A stretch of 64,000 nt of DNA from a virus. The position numbers and the translations under genes are program-made. Positions 56,700 to 64,000 of the stretch are shown here, piece after piece; positions within the stretch are counted from its first letter, which is position 1; each line of letters begins with the position of its first letter. Location of the stretch: the IMG/VR virus record IMGVR_UViG_3300014962_000004, positions 1 to 64,000 of that record. The stretch is one strand, 5' to 3'. The notes beneath the pieces are model-generated. The model saw nothing but the letters and a program-made list of their open reading frames with translations. It searched no databases and was not told the DNA's origin.

Positions 56700-58850
56700 T
56701 CAGAGACCGTTAACCACGTTCATGAGGTACTGCGCGGCGATTTGGTAGGCAGTTGATCCCGACGAGGGGAAAGTTCCATTGGCCAGCGGGGGTGGGTAAT
56801 GCGGGTACAGGGGATGACCGCCGCCGCCGATTGTGGTGCTGATTCCGGTCAGAGCATCGGTGATGACGTGGTTCGCCGCCGGGGAGGTAATCGTGTTGGT
56901 CAAGGCTCCAAAGAATGTAGCCGCCAGCAGTCCGGCGATCTGCCCAATCGGGCCGAAGGCGTACAGCGAGGCCCCGGTGGCGTTGGTTATGGACTGACCA
57001 AGAGCCGAATCTCCGACTCCTGACGCGATTTCCATAGGCATGGTGAAGTCCCAGCACCAGGACGGGGTGTTGGTCATTCGTAGTTCCGCCGGATACATGC
57101 CATGCCCGCCGGTCGTCGAGCCGTCCACATCAAATGCACCTGAATAACCGCTGGAGCCTGGGTAGGTGTGGTTCAGCTCGCGGGTGGGTGCCCCGAACGT
57201 CACCGCCGCCACCAGGTCGTTGGCCCGCGACTCTAGCAGCCCCCCGGCGCGGGTTTCCTTGATCAGGAGGTGGGCCACGGCACCGCCCTGGCTATACCCA
57301 CCAACCGCAAACTTGGTTCCGGCGGGTTTGGTGAGAATGTCGTTGACGATGAACTTCACGCCCGCCTTGATCGAGGACAGGCCGTTGAGCAGGGTGGCCG
57401 GGTAGATGACCCGCTGGATCTGCCATTTGGTCGAGTCGAGCAGCAGCGGGAACGGGTCGTAATGTTCGCCGCCCTCGGAGCGAATGATCTTTCCGTTCAG
57501 ACCTTTGATGTTGAAACCGTCGGTCGCCGTCCCCGGATTGGGGATCAGGTTGCCCATGAACTCGGTCAGCCAGGAGGTGCCGTTGGCCCAATAGAACCGG
57601 GGCTTCTTGGAGTCCTGAGAGCCGGGTGGAATGAGTGTGGTTGACCAGCCGACCTGGCCGGTGGTCGGAATGACCAGGGGCGCGGTAGCGTACACTTTGG
57701 CCCTGTCGTTAAGCCACTTCAACGCTAGCTGGTAGCAAGTTTCACTGCCCGGAGCGGGTTGTAGGTAATTGTGTGTGATGACGGTTGGGCCAGGGCCAGT
57801 ACCGGCTCGCGACCGGCCCGACTTGTTGCTAACCCCCGGAACCGAGCTTCGCGGCGGTGAAGTGGCGGTGTATTCGGTTGTCACCGGAGTCGAAATAGAA
57901 GAATAACCGGTGCTGGAGTTATACGGGGGCAAAGATGGGTATAAAACATGACCGCCGCCGCCGACGCTTCCTTGCTGATTGGCCCCGTCAATTAGATAAT
58001 TAACAATACTGCCAACGCCACCCATAGCGGTTGAAATTGCGTTAATCAAATTAGATGGTATAAGCCAGCTTAGTAGCCCTTGAGCAAGGATGTTTCCTAA
58101 TTGCTCTGGCGTAAAATCTAAAAGAGCACGGTTTCCTTCAGTCCACAATATGCCAGTTTGAGAATCGCCGGTTGAAGTAATAACGTCATCGGGATTGGCG
58201 AACTCAATCCATTCGGTGCCGTCGCAGTTTGTTAATCTCGCCCACGGCCCATCTGCCGGAAAACTTCCATGCCCTCCGGTGTCGGATCCTGGAACATCCC
58301 AAGCCCCCGACCAGGTGCCGCCAATTTCTCCACGGTGATTGACCTGACGGCGTGGATTACCAAAACACACTCCCCCCAAAAAAGAAGGATACCGACTAGT
58401 TAAAGAACCGTATCTCAGCTCGTTATACACACCCGACATCACCGCCGCGCCCTGTGAAGTTCCCCCGATGGCAAATGGTTTTCCCGCAGGAAGGGCGTTG
58501 ATTCTGGCAATTACTTTTTCAATGCCGTCATTGATTGACGCACCCATGCCACCAATAAGCGCACCGCCAGTGGCAGCAACCCCCAGAAAAGAATCAGCGA
58601 AATTGACTCTTTCTGGCTCCCATGCGTCGAGGTCGAGCATGAACGGGAACGGGTCGTTCATCACCCCGTCGGGCCAGGGGAAGACGGTGCCGTTCAATCC
58701 TCTGACGTAGCTGGTGATCGGATCGGCGGAAGGGTTGATTTCTTTGTCGCCCCAGAACCACCGACCTATACCGGCAAGCTGAAGTCCGGTGCCGAAAACA
58801 GAAAACGTGTAAGCGGTGCCGGTGCAGTAGAAGAACGCTGCTTTGCTCAT
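56700..58850 (-). CDS. Tail protein with two lysin B-like hydrolase domains
   Basis: A 716-residue protein with two consecutive alpha/beta-hydrolase domains. Domain 1 (about 1-300): GGTSQG nucleophile near residue 132, CFGNPRRQ and DTGGHG. Domain 2 (about 370-716): GGYSQG near 510, FGAPTREL and TTGGHG. The domains are paralogous and match the GNP(M/R)RQ-type lysin B strand. Between them is a Pro/Ser-rich linker. As a virion protein it probably loosens the mycolate layer locally during entry. Domain 1 is AT-rich in codon use while domain 2 is GC-rich. A small duplicated gene pair follows upstream. Confidence 0.8.
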   Translation of the reverse strand: MSKAAFFYCTGTAYTFSVFGTGLQLAGIGRWFWGDKEINPSADPITSYVRGLNGTVFPWPDGVMNDPFPFMLDLDAWEPERVNFADSFLGVAATGGALIGGMGASINDGIEKVIARINALPAGKPFAIGGTSQGAAVMSGVYNELRYGSLTSRYPSFLGGVCFGNPRRQVNHRGEIGGTWSGAWDVPGSDTGGHGSFPADGPWARLTNCDGTEWIEFANPDDVITSTGDSQTGILWTEGNRALLDFTPEQLGNILAQGLLSWLIPSNLINAISTAMGGVGSIVNYLIDGANQQGSVGGGGHVLYPSLPPYNSSTGYSSISTPVTTEYTATSPPRSSVPGVSNKSGRSRAGTGPGPTVITHNYLQPAPGSETCYQLALKWLNDRAKVYATAPLVIPTTGQVGWSTTLIPPGSQDSKKPRFYWANGTSWLTEFMGNLIPNPGTATDGFNIKGLNGKIIRSEGGEHYDPFPLLLDSTKWQIQRVIYPATLLNGLSSIKAGVKFIVNDILTKPAGTKFAVGGYSQGGAVAHLLIKETRAGGLLESRANDLVAAVTFGAPTRELNHTYPGSSGYSGAFDVDGSTTGGHGMYPAELRMTNTPSWCWDFTMPMEIASGVGDSALGQSITNATGASLYAFGPIGQIAGLLAATFFGALTNTITSPAANHVITDALTGISTTIGGGGHPLYPHYPPPLANGTFPSSGSTAYQIAAQYLMNVVNGL

Positions 58851-59095
58851 GCAGGCGGGGCGGCAGGTTCGATGGGCGGCAGCGGGTCGGCGACGTTAGT
58901 TTCGGGGACGTACAAGTCTTCCCATTCCGGGCCTTCCACTTCCTGCGTCCAGGTGTTGCGCGGACCCGTATTGGGAGAGGCGCACGACCACTCCATCATC
59001 ATCTGCTGCGGGGTGATGCCGAGCGGGAAGATGTTACGGACAGCTACCTCACCAGTAGTGGTGTTGCGCCGAGTGTGACCAACCGTGTATTCCAT
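58847..59095 (-). CDS. Small tail-module protein, paralog A (GC-rich)
   Basis: Eighty-two residues starting MEYTVGHTRRNTTTGEVAVR, overlapping the hydrolase-domain gene by four bases. Shares about two thirds of its residues with the next small protein, including EVAVR.IFP.G, GPRN and VEGP.W. It probably arose from a duplication of that gene. No function known. Confidence 0.7.
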   Translation of the reverse strand: MEYTVGHTRRNTTTGEVAVRNIFPLGITPQQMMMEWSCASPNTGPRNTWTQEVEGPEWEDLYVPETNVADPLPPIEPAAPPA

Positions 59096-59113
59096 TTGTG
59101 ATTTCCTTTTCAG

Positions 59114-59371
59114 TTACTGCGGGGCAATGTTGAGGGGGCCAGATTGTGCAAGATTTTCTGGCATTAGAATGGGTTCAGGAATATACACATCAACCCAGTC
59201 CGGCCCTTCGACATCTTGAGTTTTTGCATTGCGTGGCCCCGCGTTGGGGGCGGCACACAGCCATTCCATCATTGCTTCTTCTGGCGTTTTTCCAATTGGA
59301 AAGATGGTTCGCACGGCCACCTCTCCGCTTTCGGTGTTTCGTTTTAGATGGCCAACTGCATAAAAAGACAT
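59114..59371 (-). CDS. Small tail-module protein, paralog B (AT-rich)
   Basis: Eighty-five residues starting MSFYAVGHLKRNTESGEVAV, the sister of paralog A. Its third codon positions are visibly more A/T than those of A (for example AAA, ATT, CCA, TCT codons). Either recent duplication and exchange, or two independent acquisitions. Function unknown. Confidence 0.7.
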   Translation of the reverse strand: MSFYAVGHLKRNTESGEVAVRTIFPIGKTPEEAMMEWLCAAPNAGPRNAKTQDVEGPDWVDVYIPEPILMPENLAQSGPLNIAPQ

Positions 59372-59386
59372 TAGATAACCTTTCTT

Positions 59387-62300
59387 TTAATTCAGGCTGC
59401 GGTTGAGTAGGGAAACAGAAAAATATGTGTATCTTCCGTTGCCGTCCCAGGTAATGATGTTGTCGCTTGTCCTCAACACGTTTTGAAAATTGATTGAATC
59501 ATAGGAGCGGCTATCTCCGGTATCGGGGTGCCAAGCGTAGCCGGGGGCGATAGTCTCTTGCAAGCTTGCGTCGATGTAAACAATGAAGCTGCTGTGTATC
59601 ATTTCGGGGCACACACTGTTGCTGGTGCTTCCCCCCAACCCGGTATAGTAGGCGGCGTTGGCTCCGCCCGTCCCAAATTTGTAAGGTAAATTATTTTTAT
59701 ACAACACTGAGTTTATGTACCACTGGTACATACTTAAACTTCTGGTTAGTCCGTAAGAAATTTCTACTTCATACCAGCCAGACAGGGTTGGTCTTACTTG
59801 AAGAAATCCGTTGTAGTTGCTGACTACAATGTCAGAAGTGGCCGGAGATTCTTCATAATTAAAAAAACCATAAGGGATTCTAGTACCGGCAAGGTTGTAA
59901 TTGGTGGTAAAGGTAGTTGCCGCAGTTTTGCGGTACAAAAGACCAGAACCGACAGCACCAAGAGTCTTGGGAAGAGCATTTTCTAAAATTTTACCATTGT
60001 TGCCGCCTTGCGGGGCACCAAACAGTTTGGTGTTAGTGTCGTCAATTCGGCCAGATGCTTCTGAAGTTTTGTCGCCGTTGTATTTTGCTCCGGTATAAAC
60101 ATCGTTTACAGTGCTGCCACTGTAATTATTTTTACTTAACGCAGAGGTCAAATACCCCAGCAGGGTGTTCATCGTGGCCGTACCGTCGGCCTTGAGGGAG
60201 GCCAGCGAGGTGATCAAGGTGGGCAATTTGTTTACATCGAAGACGGTGCCGCCAGCCACGTTGGAGAACATAGCGTTATTGATGAGGTCGAGCCGACCTC
60301 TAGTGGTGGAATTGTAGTCCTTGTTGGTGTATCCGGCCCCGTTGACTCCCTGCACTGTATTGACGGCACTGGTGCCGCCGCTGAGCCAGTAGACGAGGTA
60401 GTACAGCAGCTCGCCGAAAGTGTTAACGCCATCGACCTTGACGCTGAACAGGCTGGCGATAAGGCTTTGGGGGCTGTAGAAGGTGCTGCCGCCCCTATAA
60501 TCGCCGAACAGGGTCGTGTTAGTGTTGGTGGAATATGAGTATCCGTTATCGGCTACGTTGCGAGCCGTAAACGCGGCATCGTACAGGCTCGTCCAGTCCA
60601 GGCCGCTGGTGTTCTGGCCGGTATTCTTGAGGCCGCCGATCATCTGGTTCCAGGCCGTGTTCAGCGAGTCGACGTTGCCCTGGATCAGCCCGCCGGTCTT
60701 CTTCAGGCTGATGTCGTCCCACCACACCACACCGCTCGTGGCGGTGGAGTCCACGCCCAGGCGCACCATGACCGTCGTCCACGACGAATCGGTAACCACG
60801 TAGGGGACGAGGGTGGTGTTACCGATGGTCGTCCATTCGGCAGAGTTCTGAATCCTATTGCCGATGATGATCGTCGGCTGCTGGTCGTTGCCAACAAATG
60901 GGATGATGGCAATCGAGATTGGGGTCGACCCAGCAGGGCTGACCGCGACCGCGTTGGTCTTGACGCTGGCGGTCACCACCAGACGGTCGCCGACACCGAC
61001 CGGCACCGCCTGCCGTGAGTACAGGTAGCGGTTCTTGGCCGAGCTGATCGTCACCTTGGCCGAGCCGCCGCTGCTCTGCGGGGCGTTTTGGGTGCTGTCC
61101 CACACCCACCCGTCATTCGCCTCGATGTTGATGGTGTCGGCGAACTTGCCCAGCGTGATGAGGTTGGGGCTGGTGTCGGCGATGTTGGCCACCGGGATCG
61201 AGCCGATCACCGCAGGCGGCAGCACGCCCTGCACCAGGTTGGCGGGGATCTGGCTGAACTTGGTCAGCAGGGTTCCGGCGATGTCACCGAGCAGGCCCAG
61301 CCCGACGGTGGCGATGTCGGTGATGCTTTGAATGCCGAATTTCGCGGGGTCGATGTTGAGACCCTTGAGCAGGTTACCGACAATCGGGCCGATGACGTTG
61401 ATCTGCGCCCATTCCAGAAGATTGTTGTGACCACCGAAAACGAAACTGGTAATCCAGGCCAGTAATGCTTTTTCAATGTTCTTGAAGAACAAAGCGGCCA
61501 TTTGAATTGGCTGAAGTGCGCCTTCCGCAAGGTTTCTCAGATCGAAACCAAAGAAATCGCGAATGTTTTCAAAAAATGCTCCGACGGCCCCCAGCACGTT
61601 GGACACGATGGTGCCGCCGAATTGCAATACGCCGTCGAGACCCCTGGTAGCGATGCCCAGAATGTTGGTGAGAAAAAATTCGATAGCGGTGCGCAAGCCT
61701 TGTGCGTCGAGAACGCCGCCAAGCAGGCCCATGCCGTTCAGCAATTTGCCCAGGTTGGTGATGAAATTCTGGAACGCCCCCGCCGCATTGCCGAGCAGGC
61801 CACTGAACAAGCTGTCGAACATGCCGAACAGGTTGGTGGTCAGCAGGGTAGGCCAGTTGATGCCCGGCACGGTGGCGTTGTTGATCGCCGTCCAGTTGAG
61901 GAACGGCAGCAGGGCCTGCCAGGGGACGAACGGCAAGAAGGTCGTGAGGGCCTTGAAGAACCAGTTGAACAGGCTGCCGGTGCCGGTGATGATCTGCTGC
62001 AGGAGGGTTCCGGTCAGCCCGAGGTACTGACTGGCGAAACTCTGGATGGCGGTGATGAGCGGGTTGGACATCAGGCTGGTCACCAGACCGGCCAGGGTGG
62101 CCAGGATGCCCTGCGGGGTCGTCAGATTCGGGGTGCCGTTGAAGAATCCGGCCAGCGTGGTCAGCGAATTTGGATCGCACGTCAGAACACCGAACAGGGT
62201 GCTCAAGAACTTGGTGCCGCCGATCACCGCGTCCTGCAGCAGGTTTCCGGTGAACAGCCCCGGCGCGATGGACTGCAGGAAGCTGCTCAGCCCTTGCAGG

Positions 62301-63316
62301 AACGGGTTGAGGCGGAAGACATTGAAGAAGGTCTCAATGGCCTGGATTATCGAGATCGGCCCGAACACGTCGCCGGTGGCATCGAGGATGGCCTGCAGCT
62401 GCGTGGGATCGGCCTGGCAGAACAGAACGTCGAACAGGGTCTGGATGAACTGCGTGATACCGCCGATGGCATCCTGCAGCAGGCTGCCGGTGGATCCGGA
62501 CACCAACGTGAAGAATTCTTGCAACGCCAGGATGAACGGGTTGCTGGCGACGGGAGCCAACAGATCGCGCACTCTTGCCAGCAGCGTCTGCGGGGTGAGG
62601 TCGCCGTTGAAGTCGCAGAAGATCGTGCTGAATAAGTAGTTGACGAAGTTCTGGAAGCCGTCGATCATCTTGGCTACGTCGGTGTCGCCGAAACCGAGAT
62701 CCTTGAAGCCGCCGACAAACACGTTCTGGCACAACAGGTTCCAGAATTCGGAGAAGTTGTCGACGATGGTCTGGACCGAGCCGCCCCAGTCCTGCAGGGC
62801 GCTGGCGGCACCGGAAAGATCCGCGCCCTGGAAGCCGGTCAGCGCAGCCGCGACGGATTGCACCAGATCGTCGGCCTGCGCCGAGCTGACCGGTGCCCAA
62901 TTGACTTTGTCGGCGGAGCGTTCCAGGGTGGTGCCGTTGTCCCGGTAGTAGACATCGTTGAGCCGAAACATCTTGCTGTTGACCCGGACTTCGGGGCCGT
63001 TCAGCTCCAGCGGTCCGTAGGCGGATCCGACCGACACCTGCCCCTCTTCGGGCTTGATGTTCAGGGTCGGGTCGTTGAACGGGATGCGCCCGTAAAGCCG
63101 CCATTCCATGTCGAAGCGTTCGACGTACCACTGCTCGCCGGTGGCCGGGACGGTGATGGTGTCGCCGGTGGCGTAGGCGCAATTGATCCGGATGTCGTGC
63201 CGGGTCTTAGTCAAGCCCACGGCGGTGCGGCTGATCGGATCAACGGAAATGATCGCGACCGGCTGTATTTCCCGCTCGGAGGCAGCCCGGCGGGAGAAAC
63301 CGGTGTCATAAGCCAT
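59387..63316 (-). CDS. Large tail repeat protein, 1309 aa
   Basis: ATG 63316 overlaps the hub stop by one base (TAATG). After an N-terminal beta domain (about 1-150) there are at least three ~77-residue repeats of the form NPF-L-Q-F...LLQDA-GG-F-LF-VL-C (centred near 259, 335 and 415), and similar weaker helices after. Then a carbohydrate-binding-like domain (about 740-880, NDGWVWDS, SWTTVMVRLGVD, VVWWDDISLKK). The last ~250 residues are Ser/Thr/Tyr-rich fibre tip, AT-rich in codon use. Likely a side-tail or receptor-binding adhesin. Confidence 0.75.
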   Translation of the reverse strand: MAYDTGFSRRAASEREIQPVAIISVDPISRTAVGLTKTRHDIRINCAYATGDTITVPATGEQWYVERFDMEWRLYGRIPFNDPTLNIKPEEGQVSVGSAYGPLELNGPEVRVNSKMFRLNDVYYRDNGTTLERSADKVNWAPVSSAQADDLVQSVAAALTGFQGADLSGAASALQDWGGSVQTIVDNFSEFWNLLCQNVFVGGFKDLGFGDTDVAKMIDGFQNFVNYLFSTIFCDFNGDLTPQTLLARVRDLLAPVASNPFILALQEFFTLVSGSTGSLLQDAIGGITQFIQTLFDVLFCQADPTQLQAILDATGDVFGPISIIQAIETFFNVFRLNPFLQGLSSFLQSIAPGLFTGNLLQDAVIGGTKFLSTLFGVLTCDPNSLTTLAGFFNGTPNLTTPQGILATLAGLVTSLMSNPLITAIQSFASQYLGLTGTLLQQIITGTGSLFNWFFKALTTFLPFVPWQALLPFLNWTAINNATVPGINWPTLLTTNLFGMFDSLFSGLLGNAAGAFQNFITNLGKLLNGMGLLGGVLDAQGLRTAIEFFLTNILGIATRGLDGVLQFGGTIVSNVLGAVGAFFENIRDFFGFDLRNLAEGALQPIQMAALFFKNIEKALLAWITSFVFGGHNNLLEWAQINVIGPIVGNLLKGLNIDPAKFGIQSITDIATVGLGLLGDIAGTLLTKFSQIPANLVQGVLPPAVIGSIPVANIADTSPNLITLGKFADTINIEANDGWVWDSTQNAPQSSGGSAKVTISSAKNRYLYSRQAVPVGVGDRLVVTASVKTNAVAVSPAGSTPISIAIIPFVGNDQQPTIIIGNRIQNSAEWTTIGNTTLVPYVVTDSSWTTVMVRLGVDSTATSGVVWWDDISLKKTGGLIQGNVDSLNTAWNQMIGGLKNTGQNTSGLDWTSLYDAAFTARNVADNGYSYSTNTNTTLFGDYRGGSTFYSPQSLIASLFSVKVDGVNTFGELLYYLVYWLSGGTSAVNTVQGVNGAGYTNKDYNSTTRGRLDLINNAMFSNVAGGTVFDVNKLPTLITSLASLKADGTATMNTLLGYLTSALSKNNYSGSTVNDVYTGAKYNGDKTSEASGRIDDTNTKLFGAPQGGNNGKILENALPKTLGAVGSGLLYRKTAATTFTTNYNLAGTRIPYGFFNYEESPATSDIVVSNYNGFLQVRPTLSGWYEVEISYGLTRSLSMYQWYINSVLYKNNLPYKFGTGGANAAYYTGLGGSTSNSVCPEMIHSSFIVYIDASLQETIAPGYAWHPDTGDSRSYDSINFQNVLRTSDNIITWDGNGRYTYFSVSLLNRSLN

Positions 63317-64000
63317 TAGCTTGGCACCTCAGCGGCATTTCGGAACAGATCCTGGCGGTTCGCAATTTCCTGCGCAGTGGCGCTGGTGAACATGGACACA
63401 GCCGTTTGCCATCCAGGCTTCGACGGGGCCATGATCGTCATGGTTGTGGTAAATCCGTTCTCAAAGTCACCGGCGTGAGTTACTTCTGCAACATACACCT
63501 GCAGTTTGTGTGTAGGCAGATTGACACGCATGCCGGGGAAAATTTCCGGCATAAACGTGGTTTCGATGACCGTCGCGTATTGCTCGGCCCATTTCTTCAT
63601 AAAGGTTTGAACGGCCAGCATGAATTCCATCTGACCGGACATGATCGCCGCCATCGACTGGCTCAGGGGGCGAGCGCCGAATTTCTCCATGATCTGCTGA
63701 CCGCTGACCATCCGCTCGCCGGGCACATGCGGGGCAGCAGCGGCCATCCGGGTGAACAACCATTCGTTTTCCACGGTGGCGACACCCTTGGTGTTCAACC
63801 AACCGGCAATACCGCCACTGGAGGCGTTGAGGGTCGGCGACCCGGCGATGTAGACATGCGTGGCCAATGCGTCATCGTTCAAGTCAATCTGAACATTCTT
63901 CATTTCGATGTCTTCGATGTGCCACACCGCGTCTTTGCCGTCAATGCCGAAATAGTCCGGGTAATAAGCGATGAAGTCGCCATTGGGCGCAGATTGGAAA
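63316..64000 (-). CDS. Baseplate hub-like tail protein (N-terminus beyond window)
   Basis: The frame is open from the window edge to the stop at 63316. The part before the apparent GTG at 63927 is also protein-like (PNGDFIAYYPDYFG), so the gene continues past 64000. That aromatic stretch and the following VWHIEDIEMKNVQ resemble the gp27/gpD-type hub. The C-terminal half has MAPSKPGWQTAVSMF and beta strands (LPTHKLQVYVAEVTHAGDF). Upstream of the large repeat protein, where a hub or tail-tip protein is expected. Family call tentative. Confidence 0.55.
   Translation of the reverse strand, partial: FQSAPNGDFIAYYPDYFGIDGKDAVWHIEDIEMKNVQIDLNDDALATHVYIAGSPTLNASSGGIAGWLNTKGVATVENEWLFTRMAAAAPHVPGERMVSGQQIMEKFGARPLSQSMAAIMSGQMEFMLAVQTFMKKWAEQYATVIETTFMPEIFPGMRVNLPTHKLQVYVAEVTHAGDFENGFTTTMTIMAPSKPGWQTAVSMFTSATAQEIANRQDLFRNAAEVPS

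Overview
This window is a 64 kb internal piece of a large, GC-rich double-stranded DNA phage genome. The host is most likely an actinobacterium with a mycolic-acid envelope, probably Mycobacterium or a close relative. Reasons: a lysin B (mycolylarabinogalactan esterase type), further lysin B-like alpha/beta-hydrolase domains in a tail protein, a Cys-rich exported protein that looks mycobacterial, and overall base composition. A gp25-like wedge, a gpJ-like baseplate protein and a hub-like protein suggest a complex, probably contractile, tail. No integrase, repressor, tRNA gene or CRISPR array was recognised. Both ends of the window cut genes (large terminase at 1, baseplate hub at 64000).

Almost everything lies on the minus strand, so transcription runs from 64000 towards 1. 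In that order: (a) 64000-47948, tail/baseplate module: hub-like protein, a 1309-residue repeat protein, a duplicated pair of small proteins, a 716-residue protein with two lysin B-like domains, gp25-like and gpJ-like baseplate proteins, and two large adhesin/baseplate proteins. (b) 47946-42120, a mixed-strand island with two plus-strand genes (an acidic protein and a Snf2-type helicase), a metallophosphoesterase and small genes. (c) 41700-23300, replication/recombination module: aminotransferase-fold protein, helicase loader, DnaB-like helicase, DnaG-like primase, J-domain protein, putative ssDNA-binding protein, DNA polymerase III alpha, RecA-like ATPase, resolvase-like and Cas4-like nucleases, RusA-like resolvase and a sigma region 4-like protein. 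(d) 23265-18862, a giant adhesin-like protein sitting inside nucleic-acid genes. (e) 18800-5590, accessory genes: mostly unknown small proteins, each behind its own promoter. (f) 5589-1: fibre-like protein, endolysin, holin, lysin B and large terminase.

The accessory region shows the most unexpected structure. About a dozen promoters share a layout: a TTGCGC/TTGACA-like -35 box, usually a CTGTAG or CTATAG block in a 17-base spacer, and a TA-starting -10 box. One of them starts no nearby reading frame. Its predicted start is 1-3 bases from the base of a 29-base-pair terminal helix enclosing a non-coding 352-base segment with several internal helices (11703-11352, minus strand). This is the best candidate here for an undescribed system: a large, ornate phage non-coding RNA. 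Smaller long-stem elements lie at 12847-12725 and 31860-31690, and a 496-base gene-free gap at 42121-42616 may hold another.

All function calls come from reading motifs by eye. No database or folding search was run.
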